This document shows positions 9,409 to 17,385 of a stretch of 64,000 nt of DNA, in pieces. The position numbers and the translations under genes are program-made. Within the stretch, counting starts at the first letter, position 1. Each line of letters starts with the position of its first letter. Source of the DNA: Nitrososphaerota archaeon (GTDB lineage: Archaea > Thermoproteota > Nitrososphaeria > Nitrososphaerales > Gagatemarchaeaceae); contig JAFLYY010000001.1 of assembly GCA_029785825.1 (NCBI GenBank), positions 1,457,374 to 1,521,373 of the forward strand, given 5' to 3'. The notes under the pieces are model-generated. The model saw only the letters and a program-made list of their open reading frames with translations, was not told the origin of the DNA and made no database searches.

Positions 9409-10326
9409 TCATTCCTTTGACCGCTGTTTCTCCTTCAGCTCGGCAGTCGCTCGCTCTATGTCAAGCAGAATGGAGCTCCGGACGGGGGCCTCGTAAGCCC
9501 CCTTGCAGAACGCCTCGATCACGACTATGACGTCGGTAGGGGTGATGTTCTCGAAATATACCTTCACCGTTTCGGGCTTGGAAACATGGTCGTTCCTGAC
9601 GACCACGTCGTGCAGCGTGCTGGCCAGTAGCGCCGTGTCGACCGGCTTCGGGACGTCGTACCGCACTCTTACGAGCCTCTCGCTCGGGCTCTGGTCCACG
9701 ACCGACGCCTGGATCACTATGCTGTTCGGGACCTTGACCAATGTCCCCTCGTCCAGCCTGATGGCGGTGTAGTTCAAGTGGATGTCTTCCACCACACCAG
9801 TATAGCCGGGGATCAGCAGGTCGTCGGAGAAGAACTTCGGCGGATAGGAAGGGACTACAAACCCCCATTGCCACGTCGAGAGCGTGATCCTGTTCCCCAC
9901 CAGGAACGGCCTTGAAGTGAGGATGAGCAGCCCCGCGAACACGTTCGAGAGCGTCTGCTGACCCGCCAGACCGAGCACCAGACCTGTGAAGGTCCCTCCG
10001 GCGAGCAGCTGGGTCCCGGACACCCCGGCGAGCCCCAGCACTATGAAGGCGAGGGCGATGTACCCGATGAACCTGAAAGCGGTCCCCACCGTCGCTCCCC
10101 TCTCGGGCCCCGAGGTCTTCGAGATCCCCCGCTTGATTTGGTTCGCTAAGATTCCGATTGCGAAGTACCCTGCGACCACCGCGATCGCTATCTTAATCAG
10201 GAGAAGGGCGCTGAAGGGCATGTCGCTGAGGAAGTAGATGGCGAAAGAGATGAGAACCGCCGCGGCCACTACAACCGCGAGCGCCACGACAAGCCTTGAA
10301 GTGAAAGAGCCTTTCCCGGTATCCAT
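9409..10326 (-). CDS. mechanosensitive channel, MscS family
   Basis: A 305-residue MscS-type channel that opens under membrane tension and releases small solutes on osmotic downshift. Seen: four hydrophobic segments in the first 140 residues, then the pore-lining helix and its junction GLAGQQTLSNVFAGL, and the family segment RPFLVGNRI leading into the cytosolic beta domain. The C-terminal third resembles the mixed alpha/beta MscS cage. It converges on hutG with a 26-nt gap. A second, shorter MscS-like protein is encoded at 14470-15216. Confidence 0.92.
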   Translation of the reverse strand: MDTGKGSFTSRLVVALAVVVAAAVLISFAIYFLSDMPFSALLLIKIAIAVVAGYFAIGILANQIKRGISKTSGPERGATVGTAFRFIGYIALAFIVLGLAGVSGTQLLAGGTFTGLVLGLAGQQTLSNVFAGLLILTSRPFLVGNRITLSTWQWGFVVPSYPPKFFSDDLLIPGYTGVVEDIHLNYTAIRLDEGTLVKVPNSIVIQASVVDQSPSERLVRVRYDVPKPVDTALLASTLHDVVVRNDHVSKPETVKVYFENITPTDVIVVIEAFCKGAYEAPVRSSILLDIERATAELKEKQRSKE

Positions 10327-10413
10327 CTGAGCTGATTTCGCCTGCCTCGAAATTTATGCGTTTAATCTGACAGAGTTACACCTTCCGCGGTGCTTCACGC
10401 CCGAAAACATAAG

Positions 10414-10511
10414 TGCGGTGGCCGGGATTTGAATTCTCGAGTCACTCTCATGACTTCCCGAGTTAGTAGCGTGGCAGGCTACTGTCCTGGACCAGGCTAG
10501 ACGACCACCGC
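10414..10511 (-). tRNA. tRNA-Gly(GCC) with one T-loop intron
   Basis: Acceptor GCGGTGG (10505-10511) pairs with CCACCGC (10415-10421); discriminator A. D arm GTC..GAC; anticodon arm GTAGC-CTGCCAC-GCTAC gives anticodon GCC. The T arm is interrupted by 23 nt at 10434-10456, between positions 53 and 54. Removing it gives TCGGG-TTCAAAT-CCCGG. The intron ends form a textbook BHB: central helix CTCG/CGAG, bulges GGA and AAT, inner 5-bp hairpin AGTCA-TGAGAG-TGACT. The mature tRNA is 75 nt. A TATA-like TTAAAAGC at 10539-10546 on this strand is about 28 nt before the 5' end. Confidence 0.92.
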
Positions 10512-10562
10512 TCGTTTCATGTCGCATCGGATTGGAGGTTAAAAGCTTGCGGCTTGCGCGGC

Positions 10563-10892
10563 TCAGCCGACTTTGGCCCCGATGGAGACGCCCCGTTCAG
10601 GTGTCAGGAGGGACAGCTCCGTCTCGTTGAAAGCGGCCAGGAGCATGCATTCAGAAACGACCCCGGCCACAGACTTCGGCTCGAGGTTGAGCACAGCGAC
10701 CACCACCTTGTCTTGAAGCTCTTCCTTCGAGTATCTCTCCTTGATTCCAGCGACGCACTGCCTAGTTACCCCTTCCCCGAACTCGACGGTCAGCTTGTAC
10801 ATCGGCTTCCGCGCTGTCGGGATGTCGTCAACGGTCGTTATTCTTCCGACCTTCATCTCGATCTTTGCGAACTCGTCTATCGTGATGGACAA
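10563..10892 (-). CDS. tRNA-binding domain protein (EMAP II/Arc1p/MetRS-beta type)
   Basis: A 109-residue single-domain OB-fold protein of the type found at the C-terminus of methionyl-tRNA synthetases and in Arc1p, EMAP II and CsaA. Such proteins bind the tRNA elbow and help synthetases. Seen: the start IDEFAKIEMKVGRI, followed by the expected beta-barrel pattern with VAVLNLEPK and a C-terminal GVSIGAKV. It lies between tRNA-Gly and the antiporter, with no obvious operon partner. In archaea such domains may pair with a separately encoded MetRS; that is inference. Confidence 0.9.
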   Translation of the reverse strand: MSITIDEFAKIEMKVGRITTVDDIPTARKPMYKLTVEFGEGVTRQCVAGIKERYSKEELQDKVVVAVLNLEPKSVAGVVSECMLLAAFNETELSLLTPERGVSIGAKVG

Positions 10893-10989
10893 TACGGGTC
10901 TGGCGGCGGCTTCTGGAGTTAAGCATTGAGGAGGCCGCTTTACACATCCTGGCAGGACATATCAGGCCGCACCCCCAGGGGGGAGTGGG

Positions 10990-12240
10990 ATGGTAGACAC
11001 AGTCTCCATTTTCACGATCGTGACCGCCATTATCATCGCAGGCTTTCTGAGCGAGTTGTTCTTCAAGAAGACCGGGGTCCCCATCTTCGTTTTTCTGATC
11101 CTCCTAGGAATCGTCATCGGGCCCATCCTCAACCTCCTCCCCAGGACGTCTCTGCTCCCTGCGCTAGGCGTCTTCGCTGAACTCACGCTCCTCATGGTTC
11201 TGTTCTACGGCGGGATGGACACGAGTCTTGGGGCGATCCTGAAGGGAGGAGGGAGGACGTTCATCCAGGTGGCAATCTATGTGTTCGGAAGCACCGCTGC
11301 CATAGCCGCTGTGGTGAGCTTCCTGACGCACTGGGATCCTCTCTCTTCGTTCATCTTTGCGAGCATGGTCGGTGGAGAGACCACCGCGGCCGTGGTAATC
11401 CCCCTGTCGAGGTCGCTGAAGCTCCCCGAAATTACAGTCGCCTTCATAACGCTCGAGTCGGTGATGAACTCGATCTTTTCTATCATACTGTTCTTCGCTT
11501 TCGTCGGCATCTATCAGACCGGCTCGGCGAACCTGGTGGACACAGTCTCCAAGATTGCCGCGAACTTCTCGGTCGGGATCGTGCTCGGCGCGGTCCTCTC
11601 CGTCGGCTGGGTGTTCATACTGAACAGGTTTCAGCAGAGGAAGTACACCTACGTCCTCACCCTTGGGCTGTTGTTCGGCACCTACGTCATCAGCAGCGAC
11701 GTTGGAGGGAGCGGCGAGCTTTCCGTGCTCATCTTCGGCATCATCCTGGGGAACTACCAGCTGATCAACCGGCTGACCAACAAGACCATCAGCATGGATG
11801 TCCTCAGGCAGAGGCTGGGCCTCTTCCAGGAGGAGATATCCTTCCTCATGGAGACCCTGTTCTTCGTCTTCCTGGGGCTCACGTTCGAGATCAATCCGTC
11901 GAGCATCGCGGCCAACCTAGGGCTGGGGATAGAGGTCGTGCTCGTCCTTGTCCTGTTCAGAGCAGCCGCTACGACCATATCCACCAGCGGGTCGGAACTG
12001 GCTCAGAACAGGAAGGAGATCACATTGATGTGCGCCCAGGGGCTGGTGCCAGCTACGCTCGCAGTCACGGCGGTCAACCTGGGCCTCCCGCACGGCAACT
12101 CCTTCGTCAACATAGTCACTTATGTCATCATCCTGACTAACGTGATAGCAGCTGCAGGGGCCGTCTGGAGGCTGAGGAGCCAGAAGAGCAGCTTCAAGGA
12201 GTTCATGGCCGGGCTCGACTACTCGTACGGCATGAGGTAG
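10990..12240 (+). CDS. cation/proton antiporter (CPA family)
   Basis: A 416-residue membrane protein with about 12 hydrophobic segments, like Na+/H+ or K+/H+ exchangers of the CPA superfamily. Seen: the N-terminal SELFFKKTGVPIFVFLIL segment leading to an LGIVIGP turn, typical of the first helices of NhaP/KefB-like exchangers; ESVMNS near residue 157, in the place of the ion-binding acidic motif; and GELSVLIFGIILG and ETLFFVFLGLTF in later helices. There is no C-terminal TrkA domain. The ion it carries cannot be read from the sequence. ATG start at 10990, 97 nt from the divergent tRNA-binding protein. Confidence 0.88.
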   Translation: MVDTVSIFTIVTAIIIAGFLSELFFKKTGVPIFVFLILLGIVIGPILNLLPRTSLLPALGVFAELTLLMVLFYGGMDTSLGAILKGGGRTFIQVAIYVFGSTAAIAAVVSFLTHWDPLSSFIFASMVGGETTAAVVIPLSRSLKLPEITVAFITLESVMNSIFSIILFFAFVGIYQTGSANLVDTVSKIAANFSVGIVLGAVLSVGWVFILNRFQQRKYTYVLTLGLLFGTYVISSDVGGSGELSVLIFGIILGNYQLINRLTNKTISMDVLRQRLGLFQEEISFLMETLFFVFLGLTFEINPSSIAANLGLGIEVVLVLVLFRAAATTISTSGSELAQNRKEITLMCAQGLVPATLAVTAVNLGLPHGNSFVNIVTYVIILTNVIAAAGAVWRLRSQKSSFKEFMAGLDYSYGMR

Positions 12241-12379
12241 ACCCTACTGAAGGCAGACCGTCGATGCGTCGGGGGGCGCTCTCCCCATCCACGAAGAGCT
12301 GTCGCTTGGCGGTCCTGACGCAGGAAAGCTCCGAAAGTCATTTAGGCCCGGTGAAAACAACTATCCACTGACCGGACAG

Positions 12380-12904
12380 ATGGCCGAGTTTGTTGTCAAA
12401 AAGTCAGGAAGCCGTTCAGACGCAGTCCTGACCGAGGGATGGAGAGAGGTCGGGGAGCTCAAAGCTGATGGAGCGACCGCGTTCAAGCTGACCTCGGAAG
12501 GCAAGGCTTGGACGCTGGACCGGAGGGTCCGCGACGAAGTCAGGCCATTCTCTATCAGCGCGTACCCTGCAGACGATACGTCGGCTCCGGTCCTCGTTAT
12601 AGGAAACCACGTCTTCTTTCATGGCGGGAAGGCGTACTATCTCACAGGCGTCCCTGAAGGTGCTCGCCCAGGAGACCAGTTCCAGGGGAGGCGGCACGTC
12701 AACAGGCTGGACACGTTCCCGTTCTCCAGCCTTGAAGAGGTAGACCCGGAGACATGGGGCCGGTTGGGGAGGTACAGGGGGGTCTCCGTCGGGACGATAG
12801 AAGGGCTCGGTTTCGAAGGATTCCGGGTCTCGGTCGCGGATGAGTTGGAAGACATCGGGCTCCTCCTCGCGGGGGCGGCCTATCTGCTCTATACGTCGGG
12901 GTAG
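12380..12904 (+). CDS. hypothetical protein coupled to GltD-like oxidoreductase
   Basis: I do not recognise this 174-residue protein. It looks mainly soluble and mixed alpha/beta with many charged residues; the last 16 residues (about 158-173) are hydrophobic. No cysteines, nucleotide motifs or metal motifs stand out. Its stop codon is followed immediately by the GTG start of the flavoprotein gene at 12905, so the two are almost certainly co-transcribed and translationally coupled. It could be an accessory or regulatory partner of that enzyme; this is inference from spacing only. Confidence 0.75.
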   Translation: MAEFVVKKSGSRSDAVLTEGWREVGELKADGATAFKLTSEGKAWTLDRRVRDEVRPFSISAYPADDTSAPVLVIGNHVFFHGGKAYYLTGVPEGARPGDQFQGRRHVNRLDTFPFSSLEEVDPETWGRLGRYRGVSVGTIEGLGFEGFRVSVADELEDIGLLLAGAAYLLYTSG

Positions 12905-14407
12905 GTGCTTCTGGTAGTCATCAGGCCAGACAGGGTGGGCCCCTTTCCATTCCCGAAGTCCTCCCCGGAGGCGAGGAGGAAAGACTTCTCGGAGGTCGAG
13001 CAGCCTTACACCAAGGAGCAGGCCATACTGGAGGCAGACCGTTGCCTCCGCTGCGGCACCCCGGTCTGCATCGACGCCTGCCCGGTCCAGTTGGACGTCC
13101 GCGGTATGATGGACGCGGTAGCCAACGGGGACTTCAAGACGGCTTACGAGAGGGTAAGAGAGACCAACCCCCTGTTGGGGGTTACGGCGAGGTGCTGCCC
13201 TCAGCTCCAGGGCCTTTGCGAGGACGCGTGTGTGGTCCGCTGGGGAGGCCAACCCCTCTCCATCGGGATGGTCCAACGGTACGTGGCGGACTGGGAGCAG
13301 AACGAGTCAAGGCAGCCCGGACCCGCCTCCGAGCCCAAGACAGGGAAGAAGGTGGCCGTAGTCGGGAGCGGCCCCGCTGGGCTGGCGGCGGCCGCGCTGC
13401 TCCTCAGGTACGGCCACGACGTCACGGTCTACGAAGAGTCGGACCGCCTCGGGGGGACGGCCTGGTACGGGATACCCGACTACCACCTTCCCAAAGACGT
13501 TCTGTCCTACGAAGCCGGGCGCATCGTAGAGGCAGGAGCCCTCGTCAACACACGGGTGAAGGTCGGCCAAGACGTAAGTTTGTCTTCGTTGCTTGACGGG
13601 GCCGACGCCGTCCTGGTCGCAACGGGATCCAGGGACGTGAGGGTCTTGGACACCCCAGGGGCTCAACTGGGAGGGATTTACGACGGCTATGGGTTCCTCA
13701 GGCGGGTGTACATGGAAGGAGTGGACGCCTACCTCAGGGGCCATGCGAAGGAGCTCGGCAAGAATGTGATCGTCGTTGGCGGCGGCGACAGCGCCCTCGA
13801 CTGCGCGAGGACCGCACTCAGGTTGACACAGGAGAACGTGACTGTAGTCTACAGGCGCGACGAGAAGGATATGCCCGCCGACCCGATCATGGTGCAGGAG
13901 GCGAAGGAAGAGGGGGTCGAGTTCAAGTTCCTCTCTGACCCGACTGAGTTTGTCGGAGACGGACGGGTCGTAAAGGGGGCGGTCGTGGCGGCGATGCAGC
14001 TCGGCCAGCCAGACTCTACAGGGAGGAAGCACCCCGAGCCCATCCCGGGGAAGTCGTCCGTGCTGAAGTGCGACAGCGTACTCCTGGCCATAGGGAGGGG
14101 GCCCGACTCGTTCCTGGAGAAGGCGGAGGGGCTGAAGGCAGGTCCCAAGGGTGCCATCGCTGTGGACGACCACTACCGGACGTCCATGACGGGGGTCTTC
14201 GCGACGGGGGACGCCACCACAGGGGAGACCTTGGTGATAAGGGCTATGGGGCACGCCAGGGAGTGCGCTCAGATAATCCATGAGTTCCTGACAGGGCTTG
14301 AGGACCGTCACGTGTCCCTCTACGAGCGGTACTACCTAGAGAGGACGACCGAGGACGCATACCAGGACATGCTCGACGGGAAAGAGGGAGGCCTCCCTCC
14401 AGATTGA
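12905..14407 (+). CDS. GltD-like NAD(P)H:acceptor oxidoreductase (Fe-S flavoprotein)
   Basis: A 500-residue protein built like the glutamate synthase small subunit: an N-terminal alpha-helical domain with cysteine clusters for two [4Fe-4S] centres (CLRCGTPVCIDACP at about 49-62 and CCPQLQGLCEDAC at about 98-110), then an FAD-binding Rossmann fold (VVGSGPAGLAAA) and an NAD(P)-binding fold (VVGGGDSALDCARTA), ending with the FAD-contacting FATGDATTG. Such subunits feed electrons from NAD(P)H to glutamate synthase, but no GltB large subunit is nearby. The family also includes sulfide dehydrogenase/NfnB-type enzymes, so the acceptor is open. The GTG start abuts the previous stop. Confidence 0.88.
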   Translation: MLLVVIRPDRVGPFPFPKSSPEARRKDFSEVEQPYTKEQAILEADRCLRCGTPVCIDACPVQLDVRGMMDAVANGDFKTAYERVRETNPLLGVTARCCPQLQGLCEDACVVRWGGQPLSIGMVQRYVADWEQNESRQPGPASEPKTGKKVAVVGSGPAGLAAAALLLRYGHDVTVYEESDRLGGTAWYGIPDYHLPKDVLSYEAGRIVEAGALVNTRVKVGQDVSLSSLLDGADAVLVATGSRDVRVLDTPGAQLGGIYDGYGFLRRVYMEGVDAYLRGHAKELGKNVIVVGGGDSALDCARTALRLTQENVTVVYRRDEKDMPADPIMVQEAKEEGVEFKFLSDPTEFVGDGRVVKGAVVAAMQLGQPDSTGRKHPEPIPGKSSVLKCDSVLLAIGRGPDSFLEKAEGLKAGPKGAIAVDDHYRTSMTGVFATGDATTGETLVIRAMGHARECAQIIHEFLTGLEDRHVSLYERYYLERTTEDAYQDMLDGKEGGLPPD

Positions 14408-14469
14408 GCCCGACGGCTGAACCCGGCGCCGTCGTCAGGCTTTCGCTTGGGCGGCGCTGACCGCGGCGG

Positions 14470-15216
14470 CTATTTCGCTTTCCTTATCGAGTTGATTGTC
14501 TCTGTGATCCGCTTGTTCACTTCGGCCAGCATCATGTCCCTTTCCTCGGGGCTCTGGATGTAGACGAGGACCGTCAGCTCGGTAGACTGCGCGCCCTTGG
14601 ACTTCGTCGTAAGTACCGGAGGGAAGCGCTTGTCCAGGTGGAGCCATAGCTTGTCCAGGCTCTTCATGACCTCGCTTTCGAAGGTCGCAAGGTCGACGTC
14701 GTTCCCGACAGTCACGGGGATTACGAGCTCCTTCCACGCCCTGGGAGTCACGTTGACCACTTCTCGCTCCATGAACACGGTGTTGGGGATCGAGACCAGG
14801 CGGTTCTCGTCGTCCAGGATGACGACGCTGATGGAGTTCATCTCGATCACCTTGCCGGTATGGCCTCCCATTGAAATCGAGTCACCCAACCTGAACGGGA
14901 CGTATACGTCAGTGAAGTACTTCGAGCCCATGTTCTCCATCGGCTTCCTGAGGGTCATTATCACCCCGGCGCCCAGCAGGGCGACTATCACGGTGAGTAT
15001 CTCGGTGTTGAAACCAAGAACCCCCAGACCGAGGATTATCCCCACGGCCCAGATCAACAGCTTCACGGCGCGCCTGGTCTGGACGGTGACGGCCGGGGTG
15101 CTGGCGCTCATCACTCGCCCTGTTACGCTGGTCATGGTGCGTGCGACTATCCAGGTCGCCAGGATTATCGCGACGAAGTAGAGCTCTGGCGTGAGCAGAG
15201 CGACAATGTCTACCAT
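14470..15216 (-). CDS. small MscS-like mechanosensitive channel
   Basis: A 248-residue channel-like protein from the ATG at 15216. Seen: three hydrophobic segments (about residues 8-26, 47-66 and 70-90), the third being the pore-like helix ending in LGAGVIMTLRKPMENMGSKYF; then VPFRLGDSISMGGHTGKV, the start of the MscS beta domain, and a short alpha/beta C-terminus. I chose this start because longer versions only add charged residues that overlap the upstream gene. The start overlaps the glycosyltransferase stop by 7 nt, so it is the last gene of a leftward operon with sugar-handling enzymes, where it could release the solute they make. Confidence 0.85.
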   Translation of the reverse strand: MVDIVALLTPELYFVAIILATWIVARTMTSVTGRVMSASTPAVTVQTRRAVKLLIWAVGIILGLGVLGFNTEILTVIVALLGAGVIMTLRKPMENMGSKYFTDVYVPFRLGDSISMGGHTGKVIEMNSISVVILDDENRLVSIPNTVFMEREVVNVTPRAWKELVIPVTVGNDVDLATFESEVMKSLDKLWLHLDKRFPPVLTTKSKGAQSTELTVLVYIQSPEERDMMLAEVNKRITETINSIRKAK

Positions 15217-16640
15217 TTCCCCTCTCCGCCTACGAGCCCCGTTATCATCTTGGACTCGAGCCTTACCCCTTCTGAGATGGTGCACATCTTGGAAGTCACG
15301 AATCCCGCCCCTCCCAGTTTGGCTCCAAGCTCAGTGTCGTCCAACATAAGAGAGATCTTCTCCGCCATGTCTTCTATGTCTTCCGGATCCACAAGATAGC
15401 CGTTCTTCCCACCCTTGATGAGTTCCGCTATCCCGGCCCTGTTCGTCACTATGGCAGGGCGTCGATGGAGCCACCCTTCCACAACGACCAATCCGAACCC
15501 TTCCCTGATTGAAGGGAGGAGCGTCAGGTCGCACCGCTCGTAAAGGGCGTCGAGCTCCTTCTGGGGGATGTGCCCGGTGAACAGGACGTTGTCCGACACC
15601 CCAAGCGACCCGCACAGCCTGGTCAGCTCTTGTCGCCACCGTTCCGACTTCGACAGCCCGAGGCCCTGCCTCGAACCAGAGAAGCTGCCGTTGCCGACGG
15701 CTACCAGCTTCGCCTTCGGATGGCGCTTGACGGCCCTTGCGAGAGCTCTTATCGCCCTGTCCTGCCCCTTCAGCGGGTCCATCCGGGCCACTACGAGAAT
15801 CACCCTGTCATCCCTCGCTATGCCCATCCCTTCCGTGATGGCTGCAACCTCTTTCCCCTGCGGGTGAGAGTAGTCATGAGGGTCAACGTATGGGTAAATC
15901 CTCTCGACCCTCCCCTGGTACCCGAACTGCTTGAGGGAACCCAGGTACTTGTCCGCGCTCACCACTATGAGGTCGTAACTGTTGAAGTATGTCGAAAGCG
16001 GTTCGGTCCACTGCGCCGGAATCATCGAGGTCTCGAAGGGGATGTGCCAACGGTACACCTTGGGCTTCAGGGTCCCTATCATGTGGCCTACCGGAAGCTG
16101 TTGGAAGTCGTGGATGTAGAACAGGTCGAAGTCGTGCCTCTTGTCTAAGTCCCTCATGAGTTCGGCGGTCAGACGGTTATAGTGGGCGAACTCCGCGTAG
16201 TCGTCGCTCCAGAACATGTCGTCCGCCATCGCGCCCCTTGTTTCGACGCCATGAGCCCTGCCCGATATCGTTTCCTTGATCGTCCCGTAGCTCCGGAGCC
16301 TGGAGGTGTCGAGGGTCACGGAGTGCAAGATGACCCCGTCGACATCGACGGTCTTGGGTCCGGTGGGGTTGAGGGAGACCCAATGCGCGCCCTCGACCCT
16401 GCCGTCTTGCTTGAGGTGTCTTAGGAGGGGGAGCACCATGCGCGTCACCCCACCGGGAGAGTATCGATAGTCCACACCTTCCTTCAGCTCGGAAAGCCTG
16501 AGGACTCCGCGTCCTCGTATGCGCCTCTTCGGGAGCTTCGAGACGAACTGGATCAGAGGCGTCTGCGTGTTGACGCAGATGCTGAGCTTGTCCGTGGAGC
16601 TAGCACCGCCTTCGTCGGTGTTGGAAGGAAGGATGGGCAT
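15210..16640 (-). CDS. GT4-family glycosyltransferase
   Basis: A 476-residue retaining GT-B glycosyltransferase. Seen: an N-terminal acceptor domain with SPGGVTRMVLPLLRHL (the glycine-rich loop of the family), then a C-terminal nucleotide-sugar domain with VARMDPLKGQDRAI, GNGSF, and the ExxxxxxxE motif in EGFGLVVVEGWLHRRPAI. It overlaps the upstream HAD phosphatase by 41 nt and the downstream MscS gene by 7 nt, indicating a tight operon. GT4 enzymes next to HAD phosphatases often make trehalose, glucosylglycerate or mannosylglycerate through a phosphorylated intermediate; the actual donor and acceptor cannot be read here. Confidence 0.87.
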   Translation of the reverse strand: MPILPSNTDEGGASSTDKLSICVNTQTPLIQFVSKLPKRRIRGRGVLRLSELKEGVDYRYSPGGVTRMVLPLLRHLKQDGRVEGAHWVSLNPTGPKTVDVDGVILHSVTLDTSRLRSYGTIKETISGRAHGVETRGAMADDMFWSDDYAEFAHYNRLTAELMRDLDKRHDFDLFYIHDFQQLPVGHMIGTLKPKVYRWHIPFETSMIPAQWTEPLSTYFNSYDLIVVSADKYLGSLKQFGYQGRVERIYPYVDPHDYSHPQGKEVAAITEGMGIARDDRVILVVARMDPLKGQDRAIRALARAVKRHPKAKLVAVGNGSFSGSRQGLGLSKSERWRQELTRLCGSLGVSDNVLFTGHIPQKELDALYERCDLTLLPSIREGFGLVVVEGWLHRRPAIVTNRAGIAELIKGGKNGYLVDPEDIEDMAEKISLMLDDTELGAKLGGAGFVTSKMCTISEGVRLESKMITGLVGGEGKW

Positions 16641-17373
16641 CCCTTACCTTCGGAGCCAGCCACGGGGGGTCTCCTCGCTTGCCACGGTCCATAGAAGTCT
16701 GACCTGAGGTTCGGATGCTAATGAACCTCTTTATCGCCTCGGACGCGCCCGCACCGTCGCTCTTCCGCGCGACGTAGTCCGCCTCGCGTGCCAGAACGTC
16801 CGGAGAGTTCTTCACGGCGACCCTCAGATCGGCGATCCGGAACATCGCGACGTCGTTCTCTCCGTCTCCGATGCACATGAGGGGCTTTCCTCTTGCTGCC
16901 AAGGCTTCGATGGCTCGGGACAGGCCAGTGCCTTTGTCCACGCCTGGAGGGATGACCATCAGGCGGTCTTTGTTGAACTCGACCTCGAAGCCCCGGCCCA
17001 GCCAGCGCTTCACCGAGCCCTCTTCCTCTCTGGCGAGCGAGATGATGACCTCCTCTTTCCCGCCTCCTAACCTCTCCAGCAGCTTCCGTCTTACAGCGTG
17101 CCATCCTGGAGGGGAAAGGTCCGTCTCCTTCCCTCCAACCATGAGGATGGCACCGTTCTCTGCGACCACCGCGTCGAACAAGGACAAGTCGACCAGCCCC
17201 ATGAGCTCGGCGAGACTCCTCCCTGTGACGAGGACGAGATTCACACCTGATTTTTTCACGGATGCAAACAGACGGAGCAGCGCCGGACTGACCGGTCGGT
17301 CCCCTGGGTAGATCGTTCCGTCGAAATCCAGGGCCAGGACGCCCACCTTGAGGCGCCGGGAGTCGCGGGTCAT
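16600..17373 (-). CDS. HAD-superfamily sugar phosphatase (Cof/SPP type)
   Basis: A 257-residue HAD hydrolase with a C2-type cap. Seen: motif I DFDGTIYPG (about residues 15-23) with the nucleophile Asp, motif II Thr in LVTGRS, and motif IV GDGENDVAMF with the metal-binding Asp residues. It resembles sucrose-phosphate phosphatase, mannosyl-3-phosphoglycerate phosphatase and archaeal phosphoglycolate phosphatase. Its place between a GH15 enzyme and a GT4 transferase suggests it dephosphorylates the product of that transferase. The last ~14 residues overlap the glycosyltransferase start and look unconserved. Confidence 0.88.
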   Translation of the reverse strand: MTRDSRRLKVGVLALDFDGTIYPGDRPVSPALLRLFASVKKSGVNLVLVTGRSLAELMGLVDLSLFDAVVAENGAILMVGGKETDLSPPGWHAVRRKLLERLGGGKEEVIISLAREEEGSVKRWLGRGFEVEFNKDRLMVIPPGVDKGTGLSRAIEALAARGKPLMCIGDGENDVAMFRIADLRVAVKNSPDVLAREADYVARKSDGAGASEAIKRFISIRTSGQTSMDRGKRGDPPWLAPKVRDAHPSFQHRRRRC

Positions 17374-17385
17374 GGCCTCTTGCAG

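Noticed and set aside
13307-14311. A 334-codon frame antisense to the GltD-like gene
   Set aside because: No recognisable domain; the sense strand encodes clear FAD and NAD folds and Fe-S motifs.
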